Assembly (NCBI GenBank): GCA_025362115.1 | Contig: JANYIK010000184.1 | Coordinates: 1-6,303 of the forward strand | Reading direction: 5' to 3' | DNA: 6,303 nucleotides | Origin: Methylophilaceae bacterium | GTDB lineage: Bacteria; Pseudomonadota; Gammaproteobacteria; Burkholderiales; Methylophilaceae | Shown here: piece by piece, positions 5,197 through 6,303 of the stretch | Numbering within the stretch: position 1 is the stretch's first letter | Layout of the letters: each line of letters starts with the position of its first letter | Made by a program: the position numbers and the translations under genes | The notes under the pieces: model-generated | The model's input: the letters and a program-made list of their open reading frames with translations, nothing else | Told to the model about the DNA's origin: nothing | Databases searched by the model: none

Positions 5197-6303
5197 ATGT
5201 CCGACATGCTATTGCTCGGTACTCGTAAGGGCACGGTGATTGTTGACCGCAAGAACTCCACCTGGCACGCCCGGCCTATCGAACATGCGGGCATCCCCAT
5301 CTGTTATGCGGCGCGCAATCCCAACGATGGCACGTTGTGGGCGTCCCTGGATCACGGGCATTGGGGGGCTAAGCTGTCGCGCTCACGTGACGGCGGGGCG
5401 ACGTGGGAGGATGTGCTTTCCCTGAAGTATCCCCAAGGCGCGCGTTAAATCGTCAAATACCTGCCCACACCGGATTTCGACCCGAGCGCTCCGCAAGCGC
5501 AGCCAGAATATCAGGATGCCACGGTACTCAAGATCTGGAACCTGGCGTTTGGCAATGCCGACCAACCCGGCAGGCTGTATGCGGGCACCATTCCCGGCGG
5601 CTTGTTTGTGAGCGACGACGGTGGCGATAGCTGGGCGCTTAACCGGCCGTTGTGGGATCACGAAAGCCGCGGCGGCGATTTGTTTACTGGGGACGCGACC
5701 AGCGAGAACCGCTGGTTTGGCACGCCGGCGAGCATTGATTACGGCGTGTTCGAGCCGGGCATCCATTCCATCGTGATAGACCCGCGCGACTCAAATCATT
5801 TAATGGTGGCGGTGTCATCCGCCGGGGTGCTGGAAACCCGCGATGGTGGGCAGAGCTGGCAAAGCCGCAACCGCGGTATGCGCAATGACTATATGCCCGA
5901 CCCGGAAAACGAGTGGGGTCACGACCCGCACTTCATCACGGCTTGCAGCGCAGAGCCGGATCACCTGTGGCAGCAGAATCACTGCGGCGTTTTTTACAGC
6001 GCGGATGGTGCGCAAAGCTGGAATAAGGTCAGCCAGTTAGAAACCGGCGTGCACTTCGGCTTTCCCATCGCGGCAGATGCGCGGGATGGGCGCACTGCGT
6101 GGGTGGTGCCTGCGCGCGGCGATTTTGCGCGCATGGCGAATGACGGCGGCCTGTGCGTGGCACGTACCAGCGATGGCGGGCAATCCTGGCAAGCCTTCCG
6201 TAAGGGGCTGCCGCAGGGCGATACCTACGACATCGTGCTGCGCCACGGGCTTGATGTTTCCGGCGATTGTTTGTGCTTCGGCAGCACCACCGGCAACGTC
6301 TAT
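5197..6303 (+). pseudogene. BNR/Asp-box beta-propeller (sialidase-like fold) protein, interrupted by an in-frame stop, 3'-partial
   Basis: The frame opens with MSDMLLLGTRKGTVIV, has GGAAGG at 5184-5189 (7 nt before ATG), and codes 83 residues before TAA at 5446-5448. The same frame then continues open to the window end (369 codons in all, counting the stop) with clear family sequence, starting IVKYLPTPDFDP. Five Asp-box motifs lie in that single frame: SRDGGATW (5383-5406), SDDGGDSW (5611-5634), TRDGGQSW (5836-5859), SADGAQSW (5998-6021) and TSDGGQSW (6166-6189). They mark blades of a beta-propeller of the type annotated as exo-alpha-sialidase, glycosyl hydrolase or WD40/YVTN/BNR-like; enzymatic activity is unproven for this group. 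No signal peptide is seen. One substitution (for example from GAA, CAA or AAA) explains the stop, so it is a recent pseudogene, a sequence error, or less likely readthrough. The C-terminus lies beyond the window. Confidence 0.82.

Overview
The window reads as a chromosomal segment of a proteobacterium, most likely a betaproteobacterium (Nitrosomonadales/Gallionellales-like is a guess). This rests on propionate-degradation genes of proteobacterial type, the intergenic REP-type repeats (translated versions give the familiar GGRNPV / VIPAEAGI and LSRKRERAGVRG peptides), and a moderately high GC core.

Region 1 (1-3083) carries two enzymes of the 2-methylcitrate cycle in one direction: prpC (2-methylcitrate synthase, about 133-1278) and prpD (2-methylcitrate dehydratase, 1571-3031). 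PrpC condenses propionyl-CoA with oxaloacetate, and PrpD dehydrates the 2-methylcitrate formed. The prpC-prpD order resembles the enteric prpBCDE layout rather than the acnD/prpF variant. A REP-like repeat lies before prpC. The 292-bp prpC-prpD gap holds two more structured elements: a perfect 28-bp inverted repeat and a second element of about 116 bp bounded by imperfect inverted repeats. A strong symmetrical hairpin after prpD can end transcription from both sides.

Region 2 (3104-5117) is an accessory insert. On the minus strand a solo HigA-type antitoxin gene is followed 16 nt later by a visibly AT-richer gene for an uncharacterised 251-residue protein, whose C-terminal half has a K-H-x-D-x-x-D motif that may be HEPN-like. 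No HigB toxin gene is visible. Diverging on the plus strand is a complete vapBC toxin-antitoxin pair with an ATGA overlap. Between the two units lies a 140-bp MITE-like palindromic element, with a palindromic operator candidate on each side of it.

Region 3 (5197-6303) is a BNR/Asp-box beta-propeller gene that runs off the window. It is interrupted by one in-frame TAA at codon 84, while the reading frame on both sides stays intact and family-like, so it looks like a recent nonsense mutation or a sequence error.

The most promising lead for something undescribed is the pairing of the HigA-type regulator with the 251-residue protein, under a promoter that carries a 19-nt perfect palindrome between its -35 and -10 boxes.
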